NCBI GenBank assembly: GCA_004380135.1
Contig: QXCR01000072.1
Span: forward strand, 62,001-126,000
DNA from: Stemphylium vesicarium
Taxonomy: Eukaryota > Ascomycota > Dothideomycetes > Pleosporales > Pleosporaceae
Direction of reading: 5' to 3'
Length of the DNA stretch: 64,000 nucleotides
This document shows, in pieces, positions 11,571 to 23,755 of the stretch (position 1 is the first letter of the stretch; each line of letters starts with the position of its first letter). The translations under genes and the position numbers were made by a program. Below the pieces are notes generated by a model. That model did no database searches and was not told the DNA's origin. It worked only from the letters and a program-made list of their open reading frames with translations.

Positions 11571-13616
11571 ATGCGTTCTTCGGCAGTCTTCTCCCTGCGC
11601 ATACGCACTTTTGTCTCCCGTCATGATGCCCCGCCTTTTGCTGCGATGCAGAGGCCCATTGAGGCGGCCTACTACCGGGGAGGCACATCGCGGGCCGTCA
11701 TGATGCAACCGCAAGCCCTCCCCAAGGACCGCGCAAAATGGCCCACCATCTTCCGCCAGATTATGGGAAGTGGCGATCCCTATGGCCGCCAACTTAATGG
11801 CATGGGCGCGGGCATATCGAGTCTAAGCAAGATATGTCTGGTCGAACCTCATGGGAAAAGGATCGCAACCGACACAAGAGCGACTCGTTTTCGCACAGGT
11901 TACGGCGGCATCGATGCGGCTCGAGAAACTGCGCGAGATGCACAGGCTCAAGAAGAAGCACGCCAAAACCCGGATGAGCATAGACTAGACATTGACTACA
12001 CTTTCGTTGGCTTGGGTATCGAAAACAATGAAGTCGACATTGCAGGTAATTGCGGAAACATGAGTAGCGCCATAGGTCCCTATGCATACAATGCTGGTCT
12101 CCTTCCACCAAGGATATATGCACAAGGCGATGGCGAGGTTACGGTCAAGATACGAAACACCAACACTGGCAAGTTAATCGACTCCACCTTTGAGGTGATT
12201 GGGGCACAAGCTGCTGTTGTGGGAGACTACAGCATCGACGGAGTGACTGGGAAAGGCGCCAAGATCAAGTTGGACTTCAAACATCCATATGGTAGCAAGA
12301 CCGGTAAAGTGCTACCTACTGGAAAAAGAATAGACAACATCGCCGGCTACAGAGTATCCTGTGTTGATGGCGCAAACCCGGCTGTCTTCGTCCGCGCAGA
12401 CGACGTTGGTGTGGACGGCACCATCCTTCCAAATGACTTCAATAAGCTTACAGAAAAGCTCGCTCTACTCGAAAGCATTCGGAAGGCTGCGGCGGTCGCC
12501 ATGGGCATTGCGCCAACAGAAGATGCCGTCCCTCGTACCATTCCCAAGATTGGCCTCGTTTCGCAGTCCTCCGCCCATCCTGTTCTCTCTGGAAAAACGC
12601 TCAAATCGTCGCAGATGGATATTGTCGTTCGATTCATGTCGGATACACAGCCTCATCGCGCAATACCACTGACTGCAGCATTGACAACAGCCGTCGCTGC
12701 GCGTATACCCGGAACCCTTGTCGAACAGATGCTGGCCCCCGAGCCGTTGATGGAGGGCGCTATCACGATAGGTCACGCCAGCGGACGACTGCAGGTCAAC
12801 GCTACTATGAGCGAGAGGAACAAGCTCGTTCCGGAGACTGGCACAGTGTACAGGACTGCAAAGAGGCTATTTGAGGGAGAGATTTTCTGGACAGACAACA
12901 CCGATGGAACTCTTGAACCCAACACCACGTACGGCAGCAAGGGTCAACACTCTCTTGGCCTAGCCTTTGTACTAGAGAACAGAGGGCAGAGTTCATCTCA
13001 TCTTTTCGAGTCCGATGGCCAGCCAAGCCAGCCCCCAGCAGAAGTAGAAGTTCTGCCGGAGACTGCAGACCCAGAGCCCCAACAAACCCTCTCTGAAGTC
13101 GAAGAAAACGAAAAAGAAGAGAAAAAATACAGCATAAGCTACCGCCCTCTTCCGGACCCCCATCGAAAGAGAACCATTTATCCTGTTTCTTTTTCAGATC
13201 TCCCCGACACGCCCCTTGCAGCCGCCCTTCAGAAACTCCACGCGCAAACTAGCCGTCTTCTTTCCGACCCTCAGCTTGCGACCCGCAACTACCCACTAGA
13301 ACTCGAGGCTACTATCCGACGAGCGCAGCTTAGTATTTTCTTCGGCGCAAGGATACAGAAACAGAGGCGAACTGATGCCAAAGCCGGTGAGAAGGCTGTT
13401 GAGGGTGCGAAGCTTGTTGAGGAGACTGGTAGTGAGAAGGGTGGTGGGAAGGGCAAGGGAGAGTTGAGCAAAAGGATGATGAGGAGTTTGGAGAGGCAGG
13501 AGAAGAAGAAGATGAAGAAGTTGGCGAAGAAGATGGAGAAGACGTCGAGAAAGAGTAAGAAGACGTTTCGGAGTGAGAAGGCAGGTCGAGAAGGTAAAGA
13601 AGCGAGGATGGATTAG
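11571..13616 (+). CDS. PrpF-family isomerase (DUF453) with long basic C-terminal extension
   Basis: PrpF-fold proteins isomerise aconitate-type tricarboxylates (2-methylaconitate isomerase, 4-oxalomesaconate tautomerase); the exact substrate here is unknown. A single intronless frame encodes 681 residues. The start MRSSAVFSLRIRTFVSRH looks like a mitochondrial presequence; Met at 11646 (MQRPIEAAYYRGGTSRAV) begins the conserved core. Family motifs: YYRGGTSRA, GNGxGAGISSLSK-like segment, DIAGNCGNMSSAIGP (Cys-containing active-site loop) and MEGAITIGHASGR. The core ends near residue 450 (EGEIFWTDN). About 225 further residues follow without a stop: an acidic linker, a helical segment (PLAAALQKLHAQTSRLL) and a Lys/Arg-rich end. 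No canonical intron separates them, so this is either a fusion or a family-specific tail. Confidence 0.85.
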   Translation: MRSSAVFSLRIRTFVSRHDAPPFAAMQRPIEAAYYRGGTSRAVMMQPQALPKDRAKWPTIFRQIMGSGDPYGRQLNGMGAGISSLSKICLVEPHGKRIATDTRATRFRTGYGGIDAARETARDAQAQEEARQNPDEHRLDIDYTFVGLGIENNEVDIAGNCGNMSSAIGPYAYNAGLLPPRIYAQGDGEVTVKIRNTNTGKLIDSTFEVIGAQAAVVGDYSIDGVTGKGAKIKLDFKHPYGSKTGKVLPTGKRIDNIAGYRVSCVDGANPAVFVRADDVGVDGTILPNDFNKLTEKLALLESIRKAAAVAMGIAPTEDAVPRTIPKIGLVSQSSAHPVLSGKTLKSSQMDIVVRFMSDTQPHRAIPLTAALTTAVAARIPGTLVEQMLAPEPLMEGAITIGHASGRLQVNATMSERNKLVPETGTVYRTAKRLFEGEIFWTDNTDGTLEPNTTYGSKGQHSLGLAFVLENRGQSSSHLFESDGQPSQPPAEVEVLPETADPEPQQTLSEVEENEKEEKKYSISYRPLPDPHRKRTIYPVSFSDLPDTPLAAALQKLHAQTSRLLSDPQLATRNYPLELEATIRRAQLSIFFGARIQKQRRTDAKAGEKAVEGAKLVEETGSEKGGGKGKGELSKRMMRSLERQEKKKMKKLAKKMEKTSRKSKKTFRSEKAGREGKEARMD

Positions 13617-16600
13617 GGGAACAGAGACCCAGGTGTGGAGAAAGGGAGGTGGAATACGATGAAGTGTAGAATGAGGGAAGCTCCGTATACAAAAGCAGAT
13701 GTATAGGCGAAACTCCTACGCCACCACAAAGAAACGCATCATCCATGTCCATGTAACAATCTCACCCCAGTTCTGAAGCCGTTTTTCATTTTCCCCCTGC
13801 CATTCTTCGTCCCTCGTCTCGCTAAACGAGTTTTTTTTTTCGCATTTCAAATGTCTTTTTTCCTTCTCCACGAGATCACTACACGTCTCATTATTTTTCT
13901 TCTCATCTCAACGCCTTTTCCCACCAACTGCGTTACTTCTCGTTAGCTTCGGTATCGTTGTTCGATAATGCGTTTAGGCTTACCATGCTATAGTCCACCA
14001 TCCCATCAAACTGCTAATGCTATTATGCATCTCACGCACTTGATCGCAGTTTGGGCATGAAAACGTTTTGCAGAGCTTCATGCTTAATAGATATTAAGCA
14101 CTGTAAGAGCACAAAAATATGCCTTCCTTTTTTTTTTGTCTAGGATCACTGATATAACAAAATGAAACACGAAGAGGGGGGTGGGTAGCGAAGTGACGTT
14201 TTGCTTGAGAAGTTTTCCGATGATTCAACTGTACATTTGCAGAATACATCAAGAACTTCCTCTTCTTCTATTCTCCTTATCTATCTCTACGTCTAGGTAG
14301 GCCTCCCTCGCTCTCTAGCTAGGAGACGCGTTTTCTACGTGACATATATTCCTCCTCCACCCTCTTATTCTCTCTATAAACCTTTCACTATCGAATCCCC
14401 TCACACCCTGACTGCCTATCCACATTCATCTCTTCTCACACTGCCTGTTCCACCATAGCCATTCCAAATCGGTCCTTCCACCCACTTTCGCAACACCATT
14501 ACGCATCATACATCACATCCACCCCACCCAGCCTACACACGCCAAGCCCCCGAACAAGTCCGTACGAGGCTCAACGACTATGCCATGCAACGACTCAAGC
14601 GATACTATTCCGCCCACTCCCCTTGCTTCGCTAAGAAGACTGCAGTGTATTAGGTGGAGAACAGATAGACAGGATAGACAGAGGATGGGTGAAGCAAGCG
14701 CGTCACCTTCCCCCTCTTCCTCATTGACTTGAATCGGGTTCGGGCCGTTTTCGTGGGGTAACACAATGTCGAACATGTTGCGAGACCCGAATACCCACCC
14801 CCCATGACAAGAGCAAGTGCAAGCGCAAGTGCAAGTGCAGCTCATAGCGCATGCATCATACCACACCAAAGTGGAGTTTAACTAAGAGGCAGCAACAGCA
14901 ACATCAGCGTTGTATTCACTGCTCTAGTCCCAAACCCCCATTTAACCCCCATGCCATGCCCATACCCCAGTCTATCCAAGATGCGATCGACACGCAGCCG
15001 ACCCAGGGTCCTTAATTGCTGTGGATCGCGTTCCTGTCCTCCTCCTATTCGAGGTACATTCAGGGTTCGCACCGTGGCGAAGCCACAAACTTTCCTTTCG
15101 GCCCGCAGCTCATTGCGCTTGCATGCAAGGTAGAAAGAGAGACAAGGGTCGTTGTATTAAGACACAGGTGTGCGCAAGCATCCTTGTTCCTGGGATGGGT
15201 AGGTGGGGTAAACGGGTTTGGGACCATGTTTGCAAATTGCTACTGCTGCTGGGGGCGAGGCTGCGTGCGTGTCTCGATGCGAGGGCTGGTGTTGTTGTTG
15301 AGTATCGTGGTGCATTGACGTTCGCAGCCCGTGGGGTTCGTTCACGGTTGATGATCAGTTTAGTCTAGTGTGGTGATCATGACGGGATTTGTGAACTTGG
15401 TCTTTTCGGACCGTTGGTATTATTACAATTACTCAGGTACCTTACCTACGAGCGAGAACGTGACCGTGCTGGTTGTACCAGGTGGCTCATGGACTTACTT
15501 GTACGATATCGTATGATTCTTGTACGAGAAGAAGAAGCGAAACTGAACTAGAGTCATGATTAAGAGAAAGAGACTATGGATGTCGAGGCTGGAAAGAGAC
15601 GAAAAAGTCCGTCATAGAGAGACCGTGTTAGTGGCAATTATCGTGGGTGCGACACTGGGTAAGTTCCCTTTCGGGCCGCTTTTTTTCGTTGCGCCGCGAG
15701 GGTCGCTGCAAGTAAGCAAGTAAGCAACCTCGTACAAAACTACTTTCCGCCACCTGCAAAAGTCTATTTTTGATGCAATTTTGCAACTTTCTCGGTTACG
15801 CTCGAGATGGTGAATCTAGAATGAGGCTTCGTGACGAAGACGCTTCTTTTGGTTCGCTCGGTCACGGGTTCCGGGTCGCTCTGGCGATCTGGACCCTTGT
15901 TCTTTCGTGATGAACGTTTGTGCTAACGCTGTAGTAGGGGCTAAGGTGATGTGAGGTGCAAAGCGTGGTTTAGAGTTGGCTTCTTGCCGGTGCTGTCCAG
16001 GTTGGCGTATACTGCGTGTACTCGCGCAACAATTCCGCGTGTCGGTGCTGGTGTTGAGACGGACGCTTTGTGTGCGTGCACGACTTCTCATGCTACGTAG
16101 CATTCCTATTTTAATGAAGCTGCCCGAAAGAGGACCCGCATTGTACAGACACGATTTGACAAGACGACGTCCGATGGCGGTGTGGTCTGAATGTCGTCGA
16201 TCTTGAAGGCTATCTCATCTTCGACACTGAACATCAAAACTCATAAGTTGACGTTTGTCTTCCGAACCTGAATCCGAATACGCAGCGTCTCGTAGCTGGT
16301 GTGATTGCGCAATTCTGCAGTCTTGCCATGTGTCTTCCCGGAAACCTAAAGTCACCGTATACAAGACACACGCTACACCAAATTGCTTTGCACGAACGCC
16401 TTTCGTGTAGGTTACAGCTAACGTTCACTTGCAAGTAGCTTGAACGCCAGCGTCCCCGTTGCAGTGGCTGATCTTCGGCATCGGCACCGGCACCGGCACA
16501 GGCGTCGGCGGGACTTTAAACTCCGACCTTTCGCAGATTACACGCTTGTGAAGCCACCACCTCAATTTCGGACGTCTGTAATCCGGAACTGTCAAATTCC

Positions 16601-17658
16601 ACATGTCCTTAGCCCGGAAGCTCAAAGGCTCATAAATACCATGCATGCGTCAGGTGATGAGCCGCTCACCGGCACGGAGCGGCAGATCATGCATTGCACA
16701 GAGATCTGATCACCAGCAAGGTTTTGAAACCCACGGGTTGATCCGGTAGTGGCGGAGAAATGTACAAGTATGGACATGGACAAAGATGAATTGACTGCGC
16801 AGGATCTGAAATGACTTACTCGCGTTGAGACAGAATCCTTTGGAGAGTGGATATGAACGCTGAGTAGGTGAAGTGGAGAATGGAGTATGCCAGCGTTTGG
16901 TCGCAAGATCGTCGTTGGGATGCCCTCGCTACGTTGTGTGGACCTGTGGCATCTGGAGGTGGCTGAGGCGTGGAAGCACTTGGAGAAGCACTAACCCAGA
17001 GAGGTGCACTCAGCGCTGTCTCACATGCACCATCATCGACGGTCCCATGCATGAGCTCGCTGCAGGCTGGATAATATGTTGATCAGACTGACAGCAGCAC
17101 GCAATTCATTCGGAGATTGCATGCCCATCATCGACAGCTGCCTGCAATCGACCATATCAACGCCATCTTGACAGCAGGCGAAAGATATCACCAAGATCCT
17201 GCACGCCGTAAAACCTTATTTACGCGAAAGTGAGGAGTCTGACGAGCATATAAAGTTCGCACTGCTCTGGACTAAAAGGGGGCTAGTCCATTAGCTTGCA
17301 TCACGCAACGTGACGAACGCAACAAGTTCGGGGTGGCGTATAGTCGCGCTAACATGTCAAACCCGGTTGACAGCGGATATAGTTTAGAAGCACCTGCCAT
17401 GTGTTTTAGCGGGAGAGGGTACATTTTAGCAGCGTGTAATTTCACTAATGCACAAGTAGTGCGACACCACGTGCTGCAGCAGTGGCCTCACCACTAGCTG
17501 CAGGATCTCAGAGTGCGATCTGCAGATCTTCGTGGTGCTCGTGATATTTTGTCGTGAAGAATGAGCAAAGTCGTGATGTTGATCCTAACGCCTGTACCGC
17601 CTTGAACGCCAAATCCATGTGCTGGCTCACCGCCATTGACTAAGTGATCTAGTCCCTT
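13617..17658. other. 4-kb gene-poor interval between convergent genes
   Basis: No gene could be supported between the ends of the PrpF-like gene and PRPP synthetase. From about 13760 to 14530 the plus strand is strongly pyrimidine-rich with T10 tracts near 13831 and 14130, like a fungal promoter or 5' UTR. It is followed by a 50-codon frame at 14580-14732 (MPCNDSSDTIPPTPL...), unrecognised. Short repeats occur: GCAAGT/GCAAGC units near 14812-14840 and CGGCAC units near 16478-16500. Two frames at 14.5-15.4 kb are Cys- or Gly-rich by repetition only. Confidence 0.5.
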
Positions 17659-19091
17659 CTAGTCGACAGGAGCGTGCTTGAAGAGGAAACTAACACTCTC
17701 GCCGTTGTGGGTACGTCTGCAGGCCTCGGCAAGCTACTCATGGTCAGAGTGTATCCTCCCTGGAATGATGAGAAACTTACAGTTGGACTGATATCGATGG
17801 TCTCAATGCGGTCGCAAAGCTCCTTCTTGTCCTCGTGGGGCACAGTGTTGGTCACAACAATCTTCTTCAGCTGACTGCCGTTGAGGGCCTCGATGGCGTT
17901 GCCGCTCAAGATGCCGTGTGTGACAATAGCGAGGGCATCCTTCGCTCCTTCAGAGATCAAGACATCTGCCGCCTTGACCAGTGTACCACAGGTGTCGGCC
18001 ATGTCATCAACTAAGATAGCGGTCTTGCCACGTACGTCTCCAACCAGCACCATTCGCGAGACCTCATTGGGTCGAGTTCGCTCCTTGTGGATGAGAGCAA
18101 ACCCAAGATTCAAGCCGTCTGCTATTGAAGTCGCCCTAGAACTGGGTCAGCACTAGGACTTTCTAGAAAACTGTTACGGAGAGCACTCCTGCAGTACAAA
18201 ATACCGCAGTGGCGTTTCAGGGTCCGAAATGACACCACTTCACGATGGCGCACTACGATAGTTCCACGCCAAACACTCCGAGTGACTGTTGCGGTGAGAT
18301 TAGATTGTCTTACCTCTTCGCACCACCCGCATCTGGACTGACGATAACGCAGTCCTTGACGTCGAGGTTCTCACGGATCCATCTGAGCGTACTGGGCTCA
18401 GCGTACAGGTTGTCGACGGGCACGTTGAAAAAGCCTTGGATTTGACTGGCATGGAGATCCATAGTGATGACATGGTTGCAACCGGCGGTCTGGAGCATGT
18501 TTGCCATAAGCTTTGCAGTGATGGGCGCTCGAGACTTGTCTTTCTTGTCCTGGCGGGCATATGGGAAGTTTGGAATCACAGCGGTAATACGGCGTGCGGA
18601 CGCTGTCTTGCAGGCGTTGATCATGATTAGCAATTCCATGAGCGCATCGTTGATGTCGCCTGGCGGGGTAGATTGCAATATGAAGACTGCAACATGGTAA
18701 GCTGAGGCTTGCTAGACACGGCTACGCGGCAATGTAGGAGACGGCGCATACCATCTTCGTCTCTGACAGACTCGCCAATAGTCACGGAAGTCTCTTGGTT
18801 TGAGTATTGGAGCACGAGAATCTTGGTGAGTTCAATTCCAAGTCTGTGATGAGATTAGTTACACTGCACAGCGATGTTTCATCAAGGTCCTGGATGGTGC
18901 TTTGACAGAAAGAAAAGCGCCATAGAAAACTCGACGCGTGGGTGGAGGAAGATGTTTGCGGGGGCGCGCCCTCCTAGTCATAGTCCCAAGAAGCATCGAG
19001 TAGCGAGGACTTCAACGTACCGATCAGCCACGAGGCGGGCAAGCTCAGGATAACTGTTGCCGGTCAGCAACTTGATGCTGTTGGTAGCCAT
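17659..19091 (-). CDS. PRS: Ribose-phosphate pyrophosphokinase (PRPP synthetase)
   Basis: Makes PRPP from ribose-5-phosphate and ATP for purine, pyrimidine, His and Trp synthesis. Five exons on the minus strand: 19091-19021, 18843-18752, 18686-18314, 18135-17781 and 17733-17659, summing to 321 residues, the normal length. The start [36 protein letters not shown] (ATP-binding region), [15 protein letters not shown], and the PRPP-binding loop [10 protein letters not shown] are all present. The segment [18 protein letters not shown] resembles yeast Prs2/Prs4 more than Prs3, so it is probably the Prs2/4-type subunit of a multi-subunit enzyme. The last exon is only 75 nt and ends HAPVD. The gene converges on the 4-kb gene-poor interval. 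Confidence 0.95.
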
Positions 19092-20548
19092 GGCGGTGGT
19101 TTGGACGGTGAAGAGTATGCTGGCCGTCTAAGAATTGTCACGTCGTCGCCCAACGCCCCGAACTTTTTCACGAAAAGAGGGCACGGGCCAGGCGGAGAAA
19201 GGTGGCGCCGACAAAAAGAGCAGTCGTCCCACGGTCGCGGCAGGCGCAGGCGAACCCCACCATTCCACCACCTTTGCCTGCTTTACGTGAAACTGTCAAC
19301 CTTGAAGCTATCGCGACCTCATCTCTTGTTTGAAATCAACATTGCTAGTTGGCAGCATTCATGTTCGTGCTTGGTGGCTAGTGTGTGCCGTTTTAGCCCT
19401 GGCAAGGCCGCCCGCTCCCACTAGTCTTCTGAAACCTAAAGGCGGCCGAGATGCTCATGGTACTTGTCGGTGTTTTGGGCGCATCACGTATCTCCCCTGA
19501 TTTATCCACTCCTTGTTGATACAGACCCATATCGCTATCAAGCAGCCGAAAAAATGGTGAATGCAGCGACATCAATATGGTTCCTGAGATTGGTGGCCAA
19601 GAGCACATCACGTATCTCGTATAGGGTCCCTGGTACTTTATAAAACGTGTGCCCAGCCAAGTCCCCTCTCGTGTTCTTGCCCCACCGCGTCTCCGTTTAA
19701 TCGGCATTTCTCAGAGCGTGACCGTGCCGTTGAAACAGGCTATAACACATGTATTATAGTAAGGGCTTCAGCCTCACCATGTGCTGTACGTACCCCAATG
19801 AAACAGTGTCAAGCCTAGAATCTGCGCGATGCATGTCACGAAGCCAGGCTTGACTGGTCACATTGGTTTCCCTGAGCCATTAATTTGCTATCGTCGTTAC
19901 GATGGCCGTTACAGAGCTCACCAACAGAATGGCTGCTGGATGACCTGGGCTGTGGTTGCAAAGGTGCTCATACCTTGTACCAGTAATGTGCATGAGGCAC
20001 TACGATGTTTCGTGCTCCAACTGGGGCAAGCAAAGCGCCACAAGTGCATGTTTGACGAGGAACCAGAACGCTTAGCTCAAGATGTCATTCTCGATTCATC
20101 CACCCCTGCGGGATGTGTCTTAATAGATACATGGTGCGCCACAATGACATCCGTCTATCGTCGTCAAAGCTCCAAACGTGAAACAACCCCCTGGCAAATT
20201 CATCGCCTTTTTGGATACCGCGATGTAAGAGAAAGTATTGATGTGCAAAAGAATAGCTAAAAGTATAGAAGTGACTCGCAGAAGATCGGGTATAAATGCC
20301 AGCGTAAACAATGAAAGAAAACGTTGGTGTGTAGGTCTTGCCTTTGTACGTTCGAATAGGAAGTCGAACCACTCCAAGAAAAAGAAAGAGACGGGGGGGT
20401 TGAGAAGGCGTAGTATAGGCCGGCCGTTATGATACAAAGATAGGAGATCGTGACGATTAGGATGTGGAATTAATGAGTGTGCCGTACAAGGCAAGATTGG
20501 GGGTATCGTTGCGTGAATGTAGTTGAAGGGTGGGCTGTGAGAAGGTCT
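19092..20548. other. Intergenic, PRS promoter; no gene supported
   Basis: About 1.45 kb between PRS and the Uds1-like gene, both on the minus strand. A plus-strand frame at 19829-20260 (143 codons) has no family motif and a composition unlike the neighbours. The 13-mer CATCACGTATCTC occurs twice, near 19483 and 19606. I treat the interval as non-coding. Confidence 0.45.
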
Positions 20549-22335
20549 TTAACAGGTCTGTTCGCACATCTTGCCGATCGCTCTCTCGATGTCGGAGAAT
20601 AAGCTGAGTACGTGGCCGTCGGCGTATATCTTGATAGACTCTGTATCCTTGCGCTCATGTCTGCGGGGGCTTTCCATCTTGACAGGACTCCGTGGTGGGG
20701 TGGTTTCGGCGACCTGGTCACGAGCGCTAGGGTTCAGCACAATAGCAGCTGCAACGTGCTCGAGTAGCTTTTGGCGGAGCCGCAGCCGGCGATTCTCGGC
20801 CTGCTCCAGTTTCAGAATGAACTCGTCGATCGAGATATCTAGTTCGGCTAGAGCCTCTTCCTGTTTGAGAAGGGATTCCCGAGAGAAGATGACTGTCTCT
20901 CCGCGCCGCAGATAAGCGATCATGCGGCCATGAAGCTTCTGGCGACCTGCGCGCAAAGATTTGTAAGTCTTGCGAAGGTAGTCACAGCGCTCATCAAGAG
21001 CTCTAAGTTCCTGTAGCGGTATTAGCGACGGTCGTCTGTATGCACTCGCGGAAACCTTACTCTTGATAGTGATGCTACGTCACGCTTGTTTAAAACTTCA
21101 AAGTTGCCAGCCTGATCGTAAGCCTGCTTATGAAGTAGCTTTTGATCGGCATCACTGATGCGCCTTGAAGCTTCTGGTACGCGCATACCCTGAGGTAGCT
21201 TCCAGGAGTCTGCAACAGCCTCAGGACCATCGCTTTCTGACATTGTTCGGCTTCGCTCTTTCTTGCTATTGCGACGCTTTGGTCGACCGCGATCCATGAT
21301 AGACGACTCAGATACGTTTCGGTTGTGGGTAGAGTTTTGTGTGGCAATGGGATCTCTCCTCTCTGTCCGTGGTGAGCCTCGGGTCGATGCGGGTGAAGAT
21401 GCGTAAAAGGGGTTGGTAAAGGCGGAAGGTGGCGTGGGAAGGGGAATGCTGCCATTGGGTGATCTTCGGAGATCCATAGCGCTCAGTGGAGTGCCTCCAC
21501 CTGAGTGTGTCGATGCAGGAGTCGTAAGCTGTGGCTTGCTTGCTTTGGAGTTCAGGACCAGCGGGGCTGGCGAGCCTTTGCGCTCACCAGCGGGTGACTT
21601 TGGGGGCACTTGTGGTCGTCGTTCTTGTTCCTCTACGATGTTCTCGGTCTCGACCTTGAGTAAAGGCCTAGGTGTGGCACCGGGACTGAGAATCGGGGAG
21701 AGCGGTTTGCCGGTCGTGTTGAGAATCTCGGAAGATAGAGGTGTAGTACTTTGTTGAGTTTGCACGGACGAAGGGCCAGTGACACAAACCATCATTGCAT
21801 CACCAAAGGGCCCAGATCGCCAGTTGGTACCTGGGGCGCTGCAGGAACGCTCATGACCAAAAGCTTCATACGAATGCTTCCGCAGAGGGGGCCTCCCTGG
21901 GATGGTTGCTGGGAATTGTGTTAATTGTTGCTTGGGTGGTCCAATAAGGCAGTGAAACTTACGGGAATCAATGGTCATTTCTTGAACTGTGGTCATAGTA
22001 TTTCCAAGCTCAGGTACACTAACCTTTCGTCTTCTAGACAGAGAACCTGTGCGTTGCCAAAAAGGTACGCTGTTCTCGGATAGTACAGCAGTGTCACTTA
22101 AAGAGGTAGCGGAACGACCAGCAGCAAGAGCAGCGACCTTGTCGGAAGACTGGCTTGGCTTTGATGTTCCTACTGGGCTCTTGGCTAGGGGCCAAATTTG
22201 GTACTTGGATGCTGTGGGCTGGCTGAGTGTAGCGAGTGATGGACTCTTGGAGTGAGAAGCAGCGGGCAAGCTGGAATCTCGGGTAGCCTGAAGGTCTCTG
22301 AGTGAGCGAGAGCGCCGGGGCAGATGGTAATTCAT
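20549..22335 (-). CDS. Uds1-like (up-regulated during septation) coiled-coil protein
   Basis: Likely cytoplasmic coiled-coil protein; the Uds1 domain is named after a fission yeast protein induced at septation, and its biochemical role is not known. Main exons: 22335-21061 and 21010-20549 (donor GTAAGG). The first ~400 residues are Ser/Pro-rich and disordered. The conserved part starts near SDADQKLLHKQAYDQAGNFE and continues VLNKRDVASLSR, then ELRALDERCDYLRKTYKSLR and a long heptad region (SLLKQEEALAELDISIDEF). A possible extra intron at 21909-21962 has a perfect GTAAGT donor and CCCAG acceptor. It is 54 nt without a stop, so the protein is 578 residues if retained and 560 if spliced. The domain call rests on pattern memory, not a profile search. 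Confidence 0.68.
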
Positions 22336-23719
22336 TGGGATGAGAAGTGGGGTGGATGGCTTACCATGGTCCTTGAGGATGTTTCCAAACTTATATAAAC
22401 AGATGTCTGGTCGGAATCGGAGCGCATGCAGTTGGCTATGTGTGTCATGGCGGACGTTTGAGGTTGCCGTGGCTCACTGTCTGAGGTACAAGGTTGATGA
22501 GACTCGGGAGGCGGGCACGTCAAACATGAGGGCTTTCCCTGCATGTATGTGGTAAAAAAGGCACTGCAGCGGGTTAAGTGTGGCTCGCAGGCGCTAGTAG
22601 TGCTACCTGCAGCAACGAGGAGACCCCCCTGCTACGGCGAAGTACCAATACAGCGTCCGTGTCTAGGCTGTCGGCGGCACGTCCTAGCTGGGACTGGTGG
22701 GCGTTGGGATGAAACATGGGCCTAACCTCGCACGTCTGGCGATTCGTGGGGTAGGTTATATCGTCACGCAAGTATTGCCTAGGGTGATCTGCACGATGTG
22801 CACGACGGCACCGCCCTGAGCATCGAGGGCAAGGCATTGCCGCGACGGATCGTGCGTTTTCAGGGCAAGATGTTGATCGGCAGGAATGGCGCGGGAGCCA
22901 GTGGCAGCAGAGCTGGTGGCCAGCATGGAAGCGCTCATCTCTAGCGTATCACGAGGTGCAGTTTGACGCAGTAACAGGTCCATTGATTGCCCGCCATGCC
23001 ATTACTCTTGCAAACCGGGTGTTCAAATGGAGGGCAGTTGATCAATGCCGGCGGTTTGGACGAAAGGGGCATGAAAGCCGGGCCACCAGGTGAAAACAAG
23101 CTGAGGCAGCTGGCGACCGAGTAGTGTCCCTGACGAGAATGTGCCGAGGAGGCGTCATGGACTGGAAACATTGCTATTGCTGTTGGGAAAGAAAACATAT
23201 GCCCTGTGCAGGCGGTAGTGCTAGCGTCGTATGGTGCAGGCGCCAGCTGGTGGTGATGGTTCAGAAGACGTCTTACAGCCGGTGCGCGCCTCTCCGTGAC
23301 GCCCCGAGAGCGTTGATGAGTCTGGGCTGCGGAGGGCGATGGCAGGAAGGAGGGAAGGTGCGCCTCAGGAACGAGGCAGGTGCGAAGCGAACGTTTAAGC
23401 CTAGCAGGGATGACCATTGGCTGCGGAAGCGGCCTCGTGGCTACCCTGGGCGGAGACAGGGTCACTACGGCACAGCAGGAACAGCCACGACTCGTAAATA
23501 CTACGACCTTTCTAGACGATTACGCTCAAAGCTTATCGCACCAAGTGGTGCGACCAGCCACTGCTAGCACCTCGACCTCATACGAGCGGGCGAACATCGT
23601 GAGATGCACGGCTTCTTCCACCGTGCATCCTCCCCTGTCGCCCTTTGGGCATCGCAGCAGGACGACACCCCACCTGCCATGCGCGAACCATGCCCGCCCA
23701 TCTTGCTGCAAATGAAGGG

Positions 23720-23720
<1 letters not shown>

Positions 23721-23755
<35 letters not shown>
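23721..23755. repeat. (GAC)n trinucleotide microsatellite
   Basis: About 12 perfect ACG/GAC units in gene-poor DNA. Depending on frame it would read poly-Thr, poly-Asp or poly-Arg on the plus strand, which inflates spurious open frames here. Confidence 0.95.

Noticed and set aside
14513..14869. Cys-rich minus-strand frame (CTCTCACTCSC)
   Set aside because: The cysteines come from short GCAAGT/GCAAGC repeats read in one frame; no signal peptide and no paired spacing of a secreted Cys-rich protein.
19829..20260. 143-codon plus-strand frame upstream of PRS
   Set aside because: No recognisable family, overlapped by equally long minus-strand frames, so chance is the simplest explanation.
22941..23465. 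174-codon minus-strand frame
   Set aside because: No domain, start context or intron evidence; composition is random-like for GC-balanced DNA.
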